Both the position numbers and the translations under genes were made by a program. The notes under the pieces were generated by a model. It saw only the letters and a list, made by a program, of their open reading frames with translations, was not told the DNA's origin and searched no databases. From NCBI GenBank assembly GCA_023053575.1, contig JAKZAP010000001.1:30956533-31020532 (forward strand): a stretch of DNA of 64,000 nucleotides. Direction: 5' to 3'. This document shows, one piece after another, positions 19,463 to 31,945 of this stretch. The DNA is from Branchinecta lynchi. Taxonomy: Eukaryota; Arthropoda; Branchiopoda; Anostraca; Branchinectidae. The first letter of the stretch is position 1, and every line of letters starts with the position of its first letter.

Positions 19463-19731
19463 AGCGTGTTTCATCTTACCATAGTTACTACGCATGAAGT
19501 CACTTATTCTGGCTTTTTGGCGTCAAGGCTGGAACGCATTTTTCTATTTTCGCAAAATATTGTACCACGGGCTAATCCGGCCAATTACATCACAGAGATC
19601 CGTAGTGACCACGCTTACTACGTTATTATTATTGACTAATTCGACAAGGTTGGAACGGTCAGCGTAGTAACTTTTCCTGAGCCTGGAACGGAAATAGCAA
19701 TTAATAGTTACTATTAAGGGTGGAACACGCT
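19463..19731. mobile_element. AGCGTGTT-ended MITE (copy 1)
   Basis: 269 bp with inverted ends AGCGTGTTTCATC / GGGTGGAACACGCT and internal CGTAGTAACTTTTC and TAGTTACTATT words. It matches the elements at 49235 and 58307. No clear target-site duplication here. It lies between two oppositely oriented M copies. Confidence 0.85.
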
Positions 19732-19741
19732 CTCATTGTAG

Positions 19742-20602
19742 TTTTTGGGATCCCAAAACGTAAGTGGAGGGATACCTATGACATCGCAAAAATGTCCGTC
19801 TGTCTATGAGCACAATAAATCTCGAAGGGAATGAGATATTTTGATGAAACTTGGTGTGAGGATTCATTGGGTCAAGGGTAAGGTCAAGTTCGGAGATGGG
19901 CTCTGTAGCCCTACATTTAGGGGTGGGGGTTCAAATTAAGGGACAAACAAAATATTTTTAAACAGCTTATGTGATAGTTGATTATGGGGTAAGAAGGTAT
20001 GCTGAGCACGATAGTGAAAACCATTTTCTCGCCGGACAAGTAGTTCGTCCCGAATCTGGCAAAAAACAGAAAGTTGGTTAAAAGTCAAAGTTTCATTTGA
20101 AGTTGATTAAATGTTCGATTTAGGGGTAAAAAAGACATGCTGAACACGGTGGTGAAAACCATTTTCTCGCAGAACAACTAGTTCGTCCGAAATCCGGCCA
20201 AAACCGAAAAATTTGTTTAAAGCAAAGTTTGATTAGATGACAGATTAAGGGATAAGAAGAGACAATCATTTTTTACCCGGACATGTTATTAGTCCGTTTT
20301 ATTTAAAGTTGGTTAGATGTTCTTTATAGGGACAAGGAGATACGCTGGATTCGTTTCTGAATTCTCTTTTTTTGCTGGACTACTAGTTCGCTCGGAATTC
20401 GGGCGAAACCGGAAACTTGGCAGAAGTAAAGTAGGAAGTCTCGGTCAGTATCGTCAAAATAGATATGGCTTATAGAGGTATATCTGAAATAGGTTTTCTC
20501 TAATGATTAGCCTGGCAAAGACTGGATCTGGTGAAGACAAGATTCGATTGTCTGAATAAAATATTAGATTTTTGGGATCCCATCGACAACTTTGGTCTTG
20601 TT
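19742..20602 (+). mobile_element. Family M repeat, full copy (M4)
   Basis: From TTTTTGGGATCCCAAAACG to TTTGGTCTTGTT, 861 bp, with a short tetranucleotide run and four internal units. Confidence 0.9.
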
Positions 20603-21198
20603 TAAGAAGATGGGGGCAAGGAAACCCTTTAATACCAAAGACAGGGATCAGTGTAGCGTGGCAAAATTTGTACAACCGGTCTGCTGATCAATAAGCATCT
20701 CGGAACGACGATCAGGAGCCTGATACGTCACATAAACAGAAACGTGGCAAGCGTGATAATCAGTGTATTGCCAACAGAGGTGGTAGGACTGCAGATTTTG
20801 TAAACATCCTAGCTGAGGAATATTTGTTATCGGAGACGCCAACGAACTACGCCTCGACAGTTTTGAACAGGGGATTTTCTCTAACGCAGCTTGTTAAAAT
20901 CCCTACGATAAAAGGCGGAAATTCCCTTGATGGTATTCCAACAAAATATGGAGGAGTTTTACAGAGAAACTGTTACCGGCCCTCCTCTAGGCAATAGACA
21001 TAGACATAGACATTTTTTTAATTTCATCAAAAGCACATAAATTAAGCAAACAATTTACCATTAAAGGCCACTTTTAAGACAACAAAAATCCTGATTGTGG
21101 CCTTCTATTAGAATAGAATACAGTACTACCGATAAAAAAAAAAGTAGTACCACTCACAGACGAAGGATAGTTACAAATTGGAGACTGGCTCAGTAAAG
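20603..21198. other. No gene recognised
   Basis: Unassigned sequence with a short (TAGACA)n run near 20995-21012. Short open frames only. Confidence 0.45.
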
Positions 21199-21790
21199 AA
21201 CAAGACCAAAGGTTTCGATGAGATCCCAAAAATTTAGTATTTGATCCAGAGAACATCCAGTCTTCGCCAGACTCCTTGAACATTTTTACTATTAATATTT
21301 AGAAACACAAGAAGGCCAGTGGAGAAAAGCGAGAAAAGCAAGTTCAGATATGGATTCATCATGAGTTTATTTACCCCTAGGTTATACGTCATATATGCTT
21401 TGACAAAATTGATCAAATCTTCCTGCGTCACTTCAGCCATATCTTCGGTTGCGATCGGATTCCGGGGGGAACTACTTGTCCGGCAAAAACTAAAGCTCAA
21501 AAACGAATTCAGCGTATTTCCTTACCCCTACACCCTAGATCTAATCAACTTCAGATACAGATTTTACTTTTAACAAATTTTCCAGTTCCGGCCTGATTCC
21601 GGGCCGAATACTTATCCGACGACAAAAAAAAATCATTTCCGTGTTCAGCATGTCTCCTTACCCCTCAATCGAACATCTAATGAACTTTAAATAAAACTTT
21701 TACTTGAATAAACTTTACGGTTTTAGTCGGATTCCAGGCGATCTACTTGTCCGGTGAGAAAATGGTTTTCATATTATTTTTTTTCGCCGG
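21199..21790 (-). mobile_element. Family M repeat, truncated copy (M5)
   Basis: Begins AACAAGACCAAAGGTTTCGAT (inverted right end) and keeps three internal units. It breaks at about 21790 before reaching the conserved left end. Confidence 0.85.
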
Positions 21791-22187
21791 GTGGGTTATG
21801 GTAACGGGGGGGAGGGGGTGTTAGCCGGGGGGGGGGGGGGGGGTTCTCGCCTAGATTTACTAGTTAGGCAAAGGGTGTGCGTCATTTAGTTGGCGTTTGA
21901 GGCTAAGAATTTTGGGGGGGCTTGAACCATGTTAAAAGCTAGAATTAGCATGGGAATTATTTAAATGTTGCCATAAAAAAAAGGCGGATTAAAAAAATTT
22001 CGTCCGCGGCGCCTTAATTAATGGGTACAGCCGTTAACGACGTTGTCGCTATGCAGCAACGCCGTTGTTTGCGATTATTTCAAGTCCTGTTGGCAAAAGT
22101 GGAAAGGTCTTCCAAAGGTAAAAGGCTACTGACTTTTATCCATGAAAAAAAAAAAACAGAAGGGGAAAAGCGTGGAAACGCGCCAAT
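21791..22187. repeat. G-run-rich repeat related to the CAGGGGCG hAT-type elements
   Basis: Long G runs (to 21845), AAAATTTCGTCCGCGGCGCC and GTTGTCGCTATGCAGCAACG recall the interior of the large element at 38888-42359. Ends are not defined. Confidence 0.45.
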
Positions 22188-22925
22188 TTTTTGGGATCCC
22201 AAAACGTAAGTGGCGGGATACCCCCTGTTCTTCCCGTCTAAGTTTCATCCTGATCCCTCAACCCTAATCGTCTCACGAGATTTTCCGTTGCCCCCCTTCA
22301 GCTCCTCCCCCCCCCCCCCAGTTTCTCGGATTTGGTCCGGTTTGAAACTGAATACCTGAGACATTTTGTTCTTCACACTTGTCAAGTTTCATGCATGTCT
22401 GATTACCCATTCCAAAGTTATGGATGTTTCTAGTTTCGTGATTCCCCATCTCCCGACGATGACCACATCGGGGAAGTGACTATTTCCAAGTTAATCTGGT
22501 CGGGTCCCTGATATGCCTGCCAAGTTTCATCGTTCCTAGCTTGTGCGGAAAAGTTTCATGAAAATTCCCTGTGCCCCCCCCCCCCCCCCAAGTTATCGGA
22601 TCTAGTCCACTTGTTCTTGTCACATGTCAAGTTTCATGCATATCCGATTACCCATTCCAAAGTTATGCGTGTTTGTCGGGTCGGGTCCCTTATTGCCTGC
22701 CAAGTTTCATCGTCTTAGCTTATGTGGAAGAGTTTCACGAGATTTCCGATGCCCCCCTTTAGAGCCCCCCCCCCCCCCCCCCCCCCCCCGAAGGTATCGG
22801 ATCCGGTCCGGATATTTAAAACTGAAGATCTGAGACACTTCTTCAGGACGTATGTCAAGTTTCATGCATGTCCGATTGCTCGTTCCAGAGTTATGCATAA
22901 AACCCTCTTTGTGAAATGTTGATTT
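22188..22925 (-). repeat. Family F2 repeat, reverse copy, fused to an M left end
   Basis: At 22188 a short M-type left end (TTTTTTGGGATCCCAAAACG, then TAAGTGGCGGGATACC) runs straight into inverted F2 units. These show CAAGTTTCATCGT, long C runs followed by TTATCGGATC, and CCGATTACCCATTCCAAAG at about 22390, 22645 and 22870. Confidence 0.7.
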
Positions 22926-23045
22926 TGCAAGCTTGTACGCGTGCCCCGATGATGACGGTTAATGTTGAATCTTACTAGATTAGTCACTTCAAAATTGTCA
23001 TAACTTCCATTCATTAATTTGAATGTTTCAATCAGGTCCCCTCGA

Positions 23046-23705
23046 AACAAGATCAAATGTTTTCATGGGATCCAGAAATTCAATATTTGATCCAGACAAG
23101 TGGGTCTTGTCTTCGCCAGATCCAGTCTTCGCCAGACTCTTTGAATATTTGTTATATCAAATTCAGAATCAGATTAAGGCCAAATAGTTCATCATCTGAG
23201 AAAGCCAGGTTCAGATATGGATTCAGCATGTGTGTTTTACCCCTATAAACTTCCTGCCTTACTTCTGCCAACTTTCCGGTTTGGGCCGAATTCCGAAACC
23301 ACTTGTCCGGCGAAAAAAGAAAGCTAGAAAACGAATTCAGTGTATCTTCTTTCCCCATATCAAACATCCAATCAACTTCAAATACAAATACCTTATAACA
23401 AATTTTCCGGTTCCAGCCGGATTCCGGGAGAACTATATGTCCGAGGAAAAAATTATTGTCATATATGGATTCAGCATCTCTTCTTACCCCTAAATCGGAC
23501 ATCTAATCAACTACAAATAGAACTTTTTCTTTTAAAAATTTTTGCGGTTTTGGCCTTATTCCGGACGAACTACTTGTCCGGGTAGAAAATGATTTCCACA
23601 TAAGTGTCCAGCATGTCTTCTACACCTAATCGAACATCTGATCAACATCAAATAAAGCTTTTAATATTTAACAAACTTTACGGTTTTTGCCGGATCCTGG
23701 ATTCC
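23046..23705 (-). mobile_element. Family M repeat, truncated copy (M6)
   Basis: Starts with AACAAGATCAAATG and GGGATCC, continues with four internal units and breaks near 23705 at the F4 repeat. Confidence 0.85.
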
Positions 23706-23960
23706 ACTATTGCCGGATTCCACTATTTGAAAATCGATTATTCATGAATAGCTTATCAACGAAGTAACGCATTTTCATCGAGTCTTCGAGCCTCTTTAAC
23801 TGATCGAGTGATGGATAACTAGATTGTCCTATCCCAGCCATTTTCGGTTAAACTTTAATAGTTGTGTCCCTTCTCTTGTCAAGTTTTTCAGCAATGGATT
23901 TGCAGTTTATTCCTAATATTTTCCCTTAGATTTTAAGGTCATCTTATATATTGGTTATTT
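23706..23960 (+). repeat. Dispersed repeat F4
   Basis: Shares CACTATTTGAAAAT, AAGTAACGCATTTTCATCG and GGTTAAACTTTAA with 30178-30320 (same orientation) and 57890-57990 (opposite). Non-coding. Confidence 0.7.
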
Positions 23961-24715
23961 TATTGACAAGTTGTGTGATCTGAAGACACATGGCCAATTA
24001 TGGGTCTTAGTGTGCTATGTGATTTGGCTCGATACATTATTCAGCTTGATATATTATAATTTTAGTGTATGTATTGAGGACACAATATCAACAACTCGGC
24101 TTACCGCCGTATCAAGATTTTTAATGAATAAACTAAATGAATTGAATGGACTATTTTTCTTTCCAAAACCTTCCAGAACCCTATTTACGACGAAGGCCAT
24201 TTGCATGTTAAACCCTGCCGAGCCTTTGTGTCCCATGTTGTCCGATTTCGAGGGACTTAACTTAAATGAACTTCGCTAGCTGTATAGCTCTAATTATGTT
24301 TTCCTTTCCAGTTCTTCAGCCGAAGTGGCGTCAAAGACGTCCTTTCCCCGGATATCCTCTTCAGCAATATTTGCGGTTTGGAAGTTCATGGCTCTGAAGC
24401 TGAAATTCTGTCCAAAGTAAGTACAAAAAATATTCCTCCCTTCAATTCTCTCGATATCGCACAAGGATGCATTCATTCAGGGTCTGGTCAGAATCCAGGG
24501 GGAACCCGTCAATCCCCCAAGAGATTCATCACTTCGCTCACTCTTTCAGACAGTTTTTGCACCCTCCATGTCGCCCACTTGTAAGTTTGCCAACCCGTAA
24601 GTTGCAACCAGACCAGGCATGTCTAGTTGCATGAGGGTTCGAATCCGGTTCCACTGTCAGCTTCGGATAAATGGCATAGTTGGTACATGTGGCTTATTAA
24701 TATTTTGACTTTGGA
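23961..24715. other. No gene; isolated tRNA B-box-like word
   Basis: Mostly unassigned. GAGGGTTCGAATCCGGTTCC near 24635-24655 contains a perfect Pol III B-box, but I find no A-box or cloverleaf with it. It could be a SINE remnant or chance. Confidence 0.35.
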
Positions 24716-27700
24716 TCTAACAAAATGTTTTTGGGATCCCAAAACGTAAATGGAGGGATACCTATGACATCGCAAAAGTTGTCCGTCTGTCCGTCCGTCC
24801 GTCCGTCTGTAAGCACGATAACTCTCGAAGGGAATGAGATATTTTGATGAAACTTGGTGTGTGGATCCGTTGGGTCGTCGGACTAGTCAAGTTCGTAGAT
24901 GGGCTTTGTATCCCTACATTTAGGGGAGGGGGAGGGGTTTCAAATTAAGGGGCAAACAAAATATTTTGAAACAGCTAATGTGATAGTCGTTTATGGGGTA
25001 AGAAGACATGCTGAACACGATGGTGAAAACCATTTTGTCATCGAACTAGTAGTTCGCCCGGAATCCGGCCAAAACCGAAAAGTTTGTTAAAAGTAAAAGT
25101 TTTATTTTAAGTTGATTAGATGTTCGATTTAGGGGTAGGAAGACACGCTGAACACGGTGGTGAAAACTATTTTCTCGACGGACAAGTAGTTCGCCCGGAA
25201 TCCGGCCAAACTGGAAAGTTAGTTAAAATTAAAAGTTTTAGTTGAAGTTGATTAGATGTTCGATTTAGGGCAAGAAGACATGCTGAACACTTATGTGAAA
25301 ACAATTTTCTATCCGGACATGTAGTTCGCCCGGAATCCGGCCAAACTGGAAAATAGGTAGAAGTTAAAGTTTTATTTCTAGTTGATTAGATAACCGATAT
25401 AGGGGTACGAAGAGATGCTGAATCCGTGTTTGACAATCATATTTTACCCAGACATATAGTTCGACCGGAATCCGGCTGGAGTCGGAAAATTTGTTATAAG
25501 TTAAATTTTTATTTAAAGTTGATTAGAAGTTCATTATTGGGGAAAGAAGATACTCTGAGTTCATTTTTGAGCTTTTTTTTTCGCCGGACAATTAGTTCTG
25601 GAGTTTGGCCGAAATCGGGAAATTGGCGGTAGTGGCAGGAAGTTTTTCTCAGATGATTAGCTATTTGGCCTTAATCTGTTTCTGAATTTTAATTGTAAAA
25701 ATGTTCAAGGAGTCTGGCGATGACCAGATGACGGATCTGGCTAAGACAAGACCCAGTTGTCTGGATCAGATATTGAATTTTTGGGATCCCATCGAAACCT
25801 TTGGTCTTGTTATTGTGGCAGGTATATGGAATCACGTGTAGAAAAATTAAACTAATTATTTGCATTATCGTTTTCTTTAAGTATTGTGTTTTCTGGTTTT
25901 TGGGGTCCCAAAACGTAAGTGGAGGGATACCTATGACATCATAAAAGTTATCCGGCTGTCCGTCCGTCCGTCTGTCCGTCTGTTAGCACGATAACTCTCG
26001 AAGGGAATGAGATATTTTGATGAAACTTGGTGTGACGACTCTTTGAGTCAAGGGTAAGGTGAAGTTCGTAGATGGGCTCTGTAGCCCTAGAAGGTATATT
26101 TGAACTTGATTTCTCTAATGATTAGCCTGGCTAAGACCGAAACCTTTGGTCTTGTTCTTGTTAATTCCACTAAGTCCAAAGAATTAAGGATATAAACTAG
26201 ATCACAATAAACAAACGCCGTAAATTATACTAAATTCGTTATAGTGATTTCTTGACGATTCTACAATTGACCTAAATAATCTTTAGCTTCCGAGACCAAA
26301 ATGTCGAACTAGCCGATGATTTCTTCTTCCGACATATCTAAACGTCCACAGGGCGATATACTTAGTTGTTTTAATCCTCTGACACGCCACTCGATCGTCT
26401 CGAAGGTTCTAGTAATCTTTTGACCAGCGAAAGGAGATAAATGAATAGTTAGTTAGCAATGGCGGTTTGGCGTTCAGGAGTGAATTGTGTTCAAGTAATT
26501 TTTGGATAACGTTGGCTACCGTGAGGATTTTGGGGAAAACAAAGGTAACAGTGTGTTCGTAAAAATCCGAGCAATCGAAAATTGATGGTGTCCCCTACCT
26601 TCTCTGCCCACATGAACTTACTAATTTTCAGAAAAACCGACTATTTTGACGAAAAATCGACCTATTTTCAGAAAAAACGACTGTTTTCATGAAAAAAATC
26701 ATCTGTTTTGACGAAAAACAGTCAAACGTACTAGAGGTATGATTGTCGTTGAAGGTTATTTAACGTTAATTGCGTGTTTGCAATGGTATCTGATACCACG
26801 GGAACTGGATCTGCATTTTGTCGTTATTGCAGTTACCATGGTTATGATACTACGGTTGCTTTGCAAAAAGACAATTGCCTTTTCGCGCTTTTAGAAGCTG
26901 CCCCAAAATAAAAACTTTCAAACTTCTTTCCCACCAGTTTGACAAAAACCTAGACTCTTGTGTTGGGGATGATGAAAGTGAGATGAATTTCACCACAGTC
27001 AGTGGCTAGGGTCCTTACATTGGTATCTGAATATCAGATACCACGGTAACCGCAAAGACGACTATAGACCGTGATATCAGATAGGGTCCTTACCTTGGTT
27101 TCTGAATATCAGATACCACGGTAACTGCAAAGACGACTATAGACCATGGTATCAGATATCTCTAACAAAATGTTTTTATTGTGGCAGGCATATGGAAAAT
27201 GTGTAGAAAAATTAAACTAATTATTTGCATTATCGATTTCTTTAAGTATTGTGTTTTCTGGTTTTTGGGATCCCAAAACGTAAGTGGAGGGATACCTATG
27301 ACATCATAAAAGTTGTCCGTCTGTCCGTCCGTCCGTCTGTCCGTCTGTTAGCACGATAACTCTCGAAGGGAATGAGATATTTTGATGAAACTTGGTGTGA
27401 CGACTCTTTGAGTCAAGGGTAAGGTGAAGTTCGTAGATGGGCTCTGTAGCCCTAGAAGGTATATTTGAACTTGATTTCTCTAATGATTAGCCTGGCTAAG
27501 ACCGAAACCTTTGGTCTTGTTCTTGTTAATTCCACTAAGTCCAAAGAATTAAGGATATAAACTAGATCACAATAAACAAACGCCGTAAATTATACTAAAT
27601 TCGTTATAGTGATTTCTTGACGATTCTACAATTGAGCTAAATAATCTTTAGCTTCCGAGACCAAAAATGTCGAACTAGCCGATGATTTCTTCTTCCGACA

Positions 27701-29771
27701 TATCTAAACGTCCACAGGGCGATATACTTAGTTGTTTTAATCCTCTGACACGCCACTCGATCGTCTCGAAGGTTCTAGTAATCTTTTGACCCGCGAAAGG
27801 AGATAAATGAATAGTTAGTTAGCAATGGCGGTTTGGCGTTCAGGAGTGAATTGTGTTCAAGTAATTTTTGGATAACGTTGGCTACCGTGAGGATTTTGGG
27901 GAAAACAAAGGTAACAGTGTGTTCGTAAAAATCCGAGCAATCGAAAATTGATGGTGTCCCCTACCTTCTCTGCCCACATGAACTTACTAATTTTCAGAAA
28001 AACCGACTATTTTGACGAAAAATCGACCTATTTTCAGAAAAAACGACTGTTTTCATGAAAAAAATCATCTGTTTTGACGAAAAACAGTCAAACTTACTAG
28101 AGGTATGATTGTCGTTGAAGGTTATTTAACGTTAATTGCGTGTTTGCAATGGTATCTGATACCACGGGAACTGGATCTGCATTTTGTCGTTATTGCAGTT
28201 ACCATGGTTATGATACTACGGTTGCTTTGCAAAAAGACAATTGCCTTTTCGCGCTTTTAGAAGCTGCCCCAAAATAAAAACTTTCAAACTTCTTTCCCAC
28301 CAGTTTGACAAAAACCTAGACTCTTGTGTTGGGGATGATGAAAGTGAGATGAATTTCACCACAGTCAGTGGCTAGGGTCCTTACATTGGTATCTGAATAT
28401 CAGATACCACGGTAACCGCAAAGACGACTATAGACCGTGATATCAGATAGGGTCCTTACCTTGGTTTCTGAATATCAGATACCACGGTAACTGCAAAGAC
28501 GACTATAGACCATGGTATCAGATATCTCTAACAAAATGTTTTTATTGTGGCAGGCATATGGAAAATGTGTAGAAAAATTAAACTAATTATTTGCATTATC
28601 GATTTCTTTAAGTATTGTGTTTTCTGGTTTTTGGGATCCCAAAACGTAAGTGGAGGGATACCTATGACATCATAAAAGTTGTCCGTCTGTCCGTCCGTCC
28701 GTCTGTCCGTCTGTTAGCACGATAACTCTCGAAGGGAATGAGATATTTTGATGAAACTTGGTGTGACGACTCTTTGAGTCAAGGGTAAGGTGAAGTTCGT
28801 AGATGGGCTCTGTAGCCCTAGAAGGTATATTTGAACTTGATTTCTCTAATGATTAGCCTGGCTAAGACCGAAACCTTTGGTCTTGTTCTTGTTAATTCCA
28901 CTAAGTCCAAAGAATTAAGGATATAAACTAGATCACAATAAACAAACGCCGTAAATTATACTAAATTCGGTATAGTGATTTCTTGAAGATTCTACAATTG
29001 ACCTAAATAATCTTTAGCTTCCGAGACCAAAAAATGTCAAACTGGCCGATGATTTCTTCTTCCGACATATCTAAACGTCCACAGTGTGATATACTTAGTT
29101 GTTTTAATCCTCTTACACGTCACTCGATCGTCTCGAAGGATCTAGTAATCTTTTGACCAGCGACAGGAGATCAATGAATAGTTAGTTAGCAATGACGGAT
29201 TGGCGTTCAGGAGTGAATTGTGTTCAAGTAATTTTTGGATAACGTTGGCTATCGTGAGGATTTTGGGGAAAACAAAGGTAACAGTGTGTTCGTAAAAACC
29301 CGACTCATCGAAAATTGGTGGTGTCTCCCACCTTCTCTGCCCACATGAATCATTGTCGTTGAAGGTTATTTAACGTTAATTACGTGTTTGCAATGGTATC
29401 TGATACCACGGTAACTGGATCTGCATTTTGTCGTTATTGCAGTCACCATGGTTATGATACTACGGTTGCTTTGCAAAAATGACAATTGCCTTTTCGCGCT
29501 TTTAGAAGCTGCCCCAAAATAAAAACTTTCAAACTTCTTTCCCACCAGTTTGACAAAAACCTAGACTCTTGTGTTGGGGATGATGAAAGTGAGATGAATT
29601 TCTCCACAGTCAGTGGCTAGGGTCCATACCTTGGTATCTGAATATCAGATACCACGGTAACTGCAAAGACGACTATAGACCGTGATATCAGATAGGGTCC
29701 TTACCTTGGTATCTGACTATCAGATACCACGGTAACTGCAAAGACGACTATAGACCATGGTATCAGATATC
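24716..29771 (+). repeat. Three-unit 1,366-bp tandem array
   Basis: Units start at TCTAACAAAATGTTTTT: 24716, 27161 and 28527. Unit 2 is 1,366 bp. Unit 1 is 2,445 bp because a 1,079-bp M copy sits in it; without that it is also 1,366 bp. Unit 3 is diverged and lacks about 110 bp. Units 1 and 2 differ by only a few bases, so the duplication is young. Each unit contains an internally deleted 260-bp M copy (25896-26156, 27262-27521, 28628-28887), a hAT-MITE-like interior (26625-26730 and equivalent) and two blocks with GAATATCAGATACCACGGTA. No coding frames. Confidence 0.95.
24733..25811 (+). mobile_element. Family M repeat with matching empty site (M7)
   Basis: Full copy inside tandem unit 1. 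Left flank is TCTAACAAAATGTTTTT and right flank ATTGTGGCAGG. In units 2 and 3 the same place reads AAAATGTTTTTATTGTGGC without the insert. Net gain is 1,079 bases, consistent with a 1,077-bp element from GGGATCC to GGTCTTG plus a 2-bp TT duplication, or with no duplication if TT belongs to the element. Confidence 0.9.
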
Positions 29772-30320
29772 TGCAAAAACGCAACGATTGAACAGCGCGT
29801 TAGCATCCGATTGCTCTGACAAAATTCAACTACCACCCAAAATTGCACTGTTGTCTGTTAAATGTTAAAGTTTAACTGAAAAGCAAACTTATTTTTGTAT
29901 CATTTAGTTGAATACGCCGAGTAATTTGGATTCTGCTAAGAGATTTTTTTATTTTCCACTATCTGCGCTCGTAGTGACGTTCAGAGTATCTACGGCTGTC
30001 CCCAGAGCGTAAATTCTACTATGACGCGGAATATTTGAATCGGCACACAGATGCGGCTTTTTAGTGGGCGGTGTTAAGCTTGGCGAATACTGCTTAGTGC
30101 CTGAACAAAAAAATATTCATAAATCCTTTTCGTCAAGCTTCCGACACAGGTAGTACCACAAATCTGACAGGGAAATTCCACTATTTGAAAATTGGTTATT
30201 TGTGAATAGTGGAGCAACAAAGTAACGCATTTTCATCGGGTCTTCAAGCCTCTCTAAGTAAATAAGTGAGCGGTAACAAGACTGTCCCTTCTCTGCCCTT
30301 TTCAGTTAAACTTTAACTGA
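29772..30320 (+). repeat. Dispersed repeat F4, longer copy
   Basis: Holds AAATTCTACTATGACG (about 30010) and the CACTATTTGAAAAT...GTTAAACTTTAA block (30178-30310). Both parts reappear inverted and in matching order at 57890-58110. Non-coding. Confidence 0.65.
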
Positions 30321-30325
30321 TGTCC

Positions 30326-30740
30326 AAAGAAGCATTCCTCTACTGTGCTTCGCATACTCGTGTAATTCCTATTAAATAGCTTCGAGAGCTAGAGCTAGAA
30401 TGTAATGGAAACTGTGAGCGTAATGTATGGGACATAATTCCAGTTGAAATTAGAAACTCGAGTCATCTGGCATCCTTCAAGGCTACAGCGAAGAGATTTT
30501 TCCTTACAAAAGAATAGTAATTGATGCGTGAGTGTTTTTTGTAAGCAGAATGTTTGTTGTATATGTGTGAACCGTGTATGAATGGCATTTAGAATAATGT
30601 AAAAATAGTGTTACCACATTATGTAGAATAGAGAAGACTGCCACCTGCGGCCAACAAACCCTCTGGGGCTTTCTTAGCAGGTGCTGTAAAATGTTTTGAA
30701 TACACGTGTAAAAATAAAAAATAAAATAAAAAATGAGAAA
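30326..30740 (+). pseudogene. Non-LTR retrotransposon 3' end (CR1/L2-like)
   Basis: Positions about 30430-30515 read WDIIPVEIRNSSHLASFK, the conserved W..LP.EIR....L..FK tail of CR1/L2-type reverse transcriptase proteins, followed by a stop. A 3' UTR with CCCTCTGGGGCTTTCTTAG and an AAAAATAAA-rich tail ends near 30740. Everything upstream of the tail is missing: a typical 5'-truncated insertion. Confidence 0.8.
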
Positions 30741-30929
30741 TTCCTACTATAACAAGTTCTAGCGCTTATTAGTAGACCTTTGGCTGTTTTACCTTAACAT
30801 CAAAATGCTCAAGTAGACCCACGCGCGTACTCTTCCAGTGATAAACCTAAATAGTTTAAAGACGATATTTGAATCTGGAGAATTCTTTGTTTCCGTTCTT
30901 CAGATTATTTTCTTAAATCAGTACTTTTA

Positions 30930-31255
30930 GAGGGGTCCTAGTAGCTTCACACTCGTTAGTAGAAAAGATGGTGATGGACTAAAAAGAGGCACTGGCACGA
31001 GTAACGAAAAAGATGCAAGAATACTAAAAGGGCCCTTTCAGGCTTCAAATTGAGGGGCAGCAACGATGTTCTAACATGCCTTCTTTTAGACTCTGGAATT
31101 ATGAACTCTCACTTACTTGTTTACTTGTACTACATCCTAATCTCTTTTTATTACTCGTGCCTCCTGCGCCGTGCCGTGCCTCTTTTTAGTCGATCCCGAA
31201 AAGATGGTATCTTCTATATTTTCAAGATGAAGTATTCTGCCTCCTAGTGCCTTGT
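30930..31255. repeat. Imperfect inverted repeat
   Basis: AAAAGATGGTGATGGACTAAAAAGAGGCAC (in part; about 30963-30995) and GGCACGAGTAACGAAAAAG pair with the reverse complements at about 31150-31210 (CTTTTTAGTCGATC and ATTACTCGTGCC). The ends are not sharp. Probably a decayed foldback element. Confidence 0.5.
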
Positions 31256-31492
31256 CCAAATAGGGAATAATGTTCCGTAAATACTCCCTGCACGGCGAGA
31301 CCCTCACGGCCATACGAATAGCTACGATCAGGGGCGTCACGACTAGGGGGGAGGTGGGAACCTCCCCCCCCCCCGAACTTTGTTGGCCAGTCGGTGAAAA
31401 ATCGCCGCGATTTTCGTAAAAACAGTTGAGTTTTTTCTTAGAAACAGTCGATTTCTATTTTAAACGGTCGGTTTCTCTTTAAAGCACAACTC

Positions 31493-31932
31493 TTACCAGA
31501 AATGATCTTTTCCCTGTGAAGTGAATCAGAAAAATGTTTTTCAAAATACCATTGCTTTCCACCTAAAACTCGCGATTCTCTTGTTAGCGGTTGTCGAATA
31601 TGTCCAGCCTTCCTGCTCTCCGACGCGGCGGCTGGTCGCGAAACATTTGAAAATTGAACGTGTCTTGGTTAAAAAGTGGGAAAACTAAGCATATAAAAGA
31701 AATAATAAACAAAAGATTATCACACTCTTATGTGTGAAAGAGCTGTCAGCGGACGTTGAAGATTCCGGCTAACTTTTCCTTCTGTGACGTGAAAACTCGG
31801 AGGGGCCGAAAAAGTGCTAAAAATTCGTAGTTACGAAACGAAATAATGGAGAAAGGTGGGGATTTTAGAAGGGGATTTCCCCATACGGGAGCTAGGTATA
31901 CTGTAAAAGGCAGAATTAGCAAGAGGGGTCCT
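31493..31932 (+). mobile_element. TTAA-flanked repeat F3
   Basis: 440 bp beginning AGCACAACTC and ending GAGGGGTCCT, flanked on both sides by TTAA (31489-31492, 31933-31936). A second copy at 46207-46659 in the opposite orientation also has TTAA on both sides. This fits piggyBac or Kolobok-type target use. No coding capacity. Confidence 0.85.
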
Positions 31933-31945
31933 TTAAAATAGTTGA

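Noticed and set aside
22571..22922. Proline- and glycine-rich frames
   Set aside because: They translate long C and G runs in family F2.
24632..24660. Possible tRNA from a perfect B-box
   Set aside because: No A-box at the right distance and no cloverleaf.
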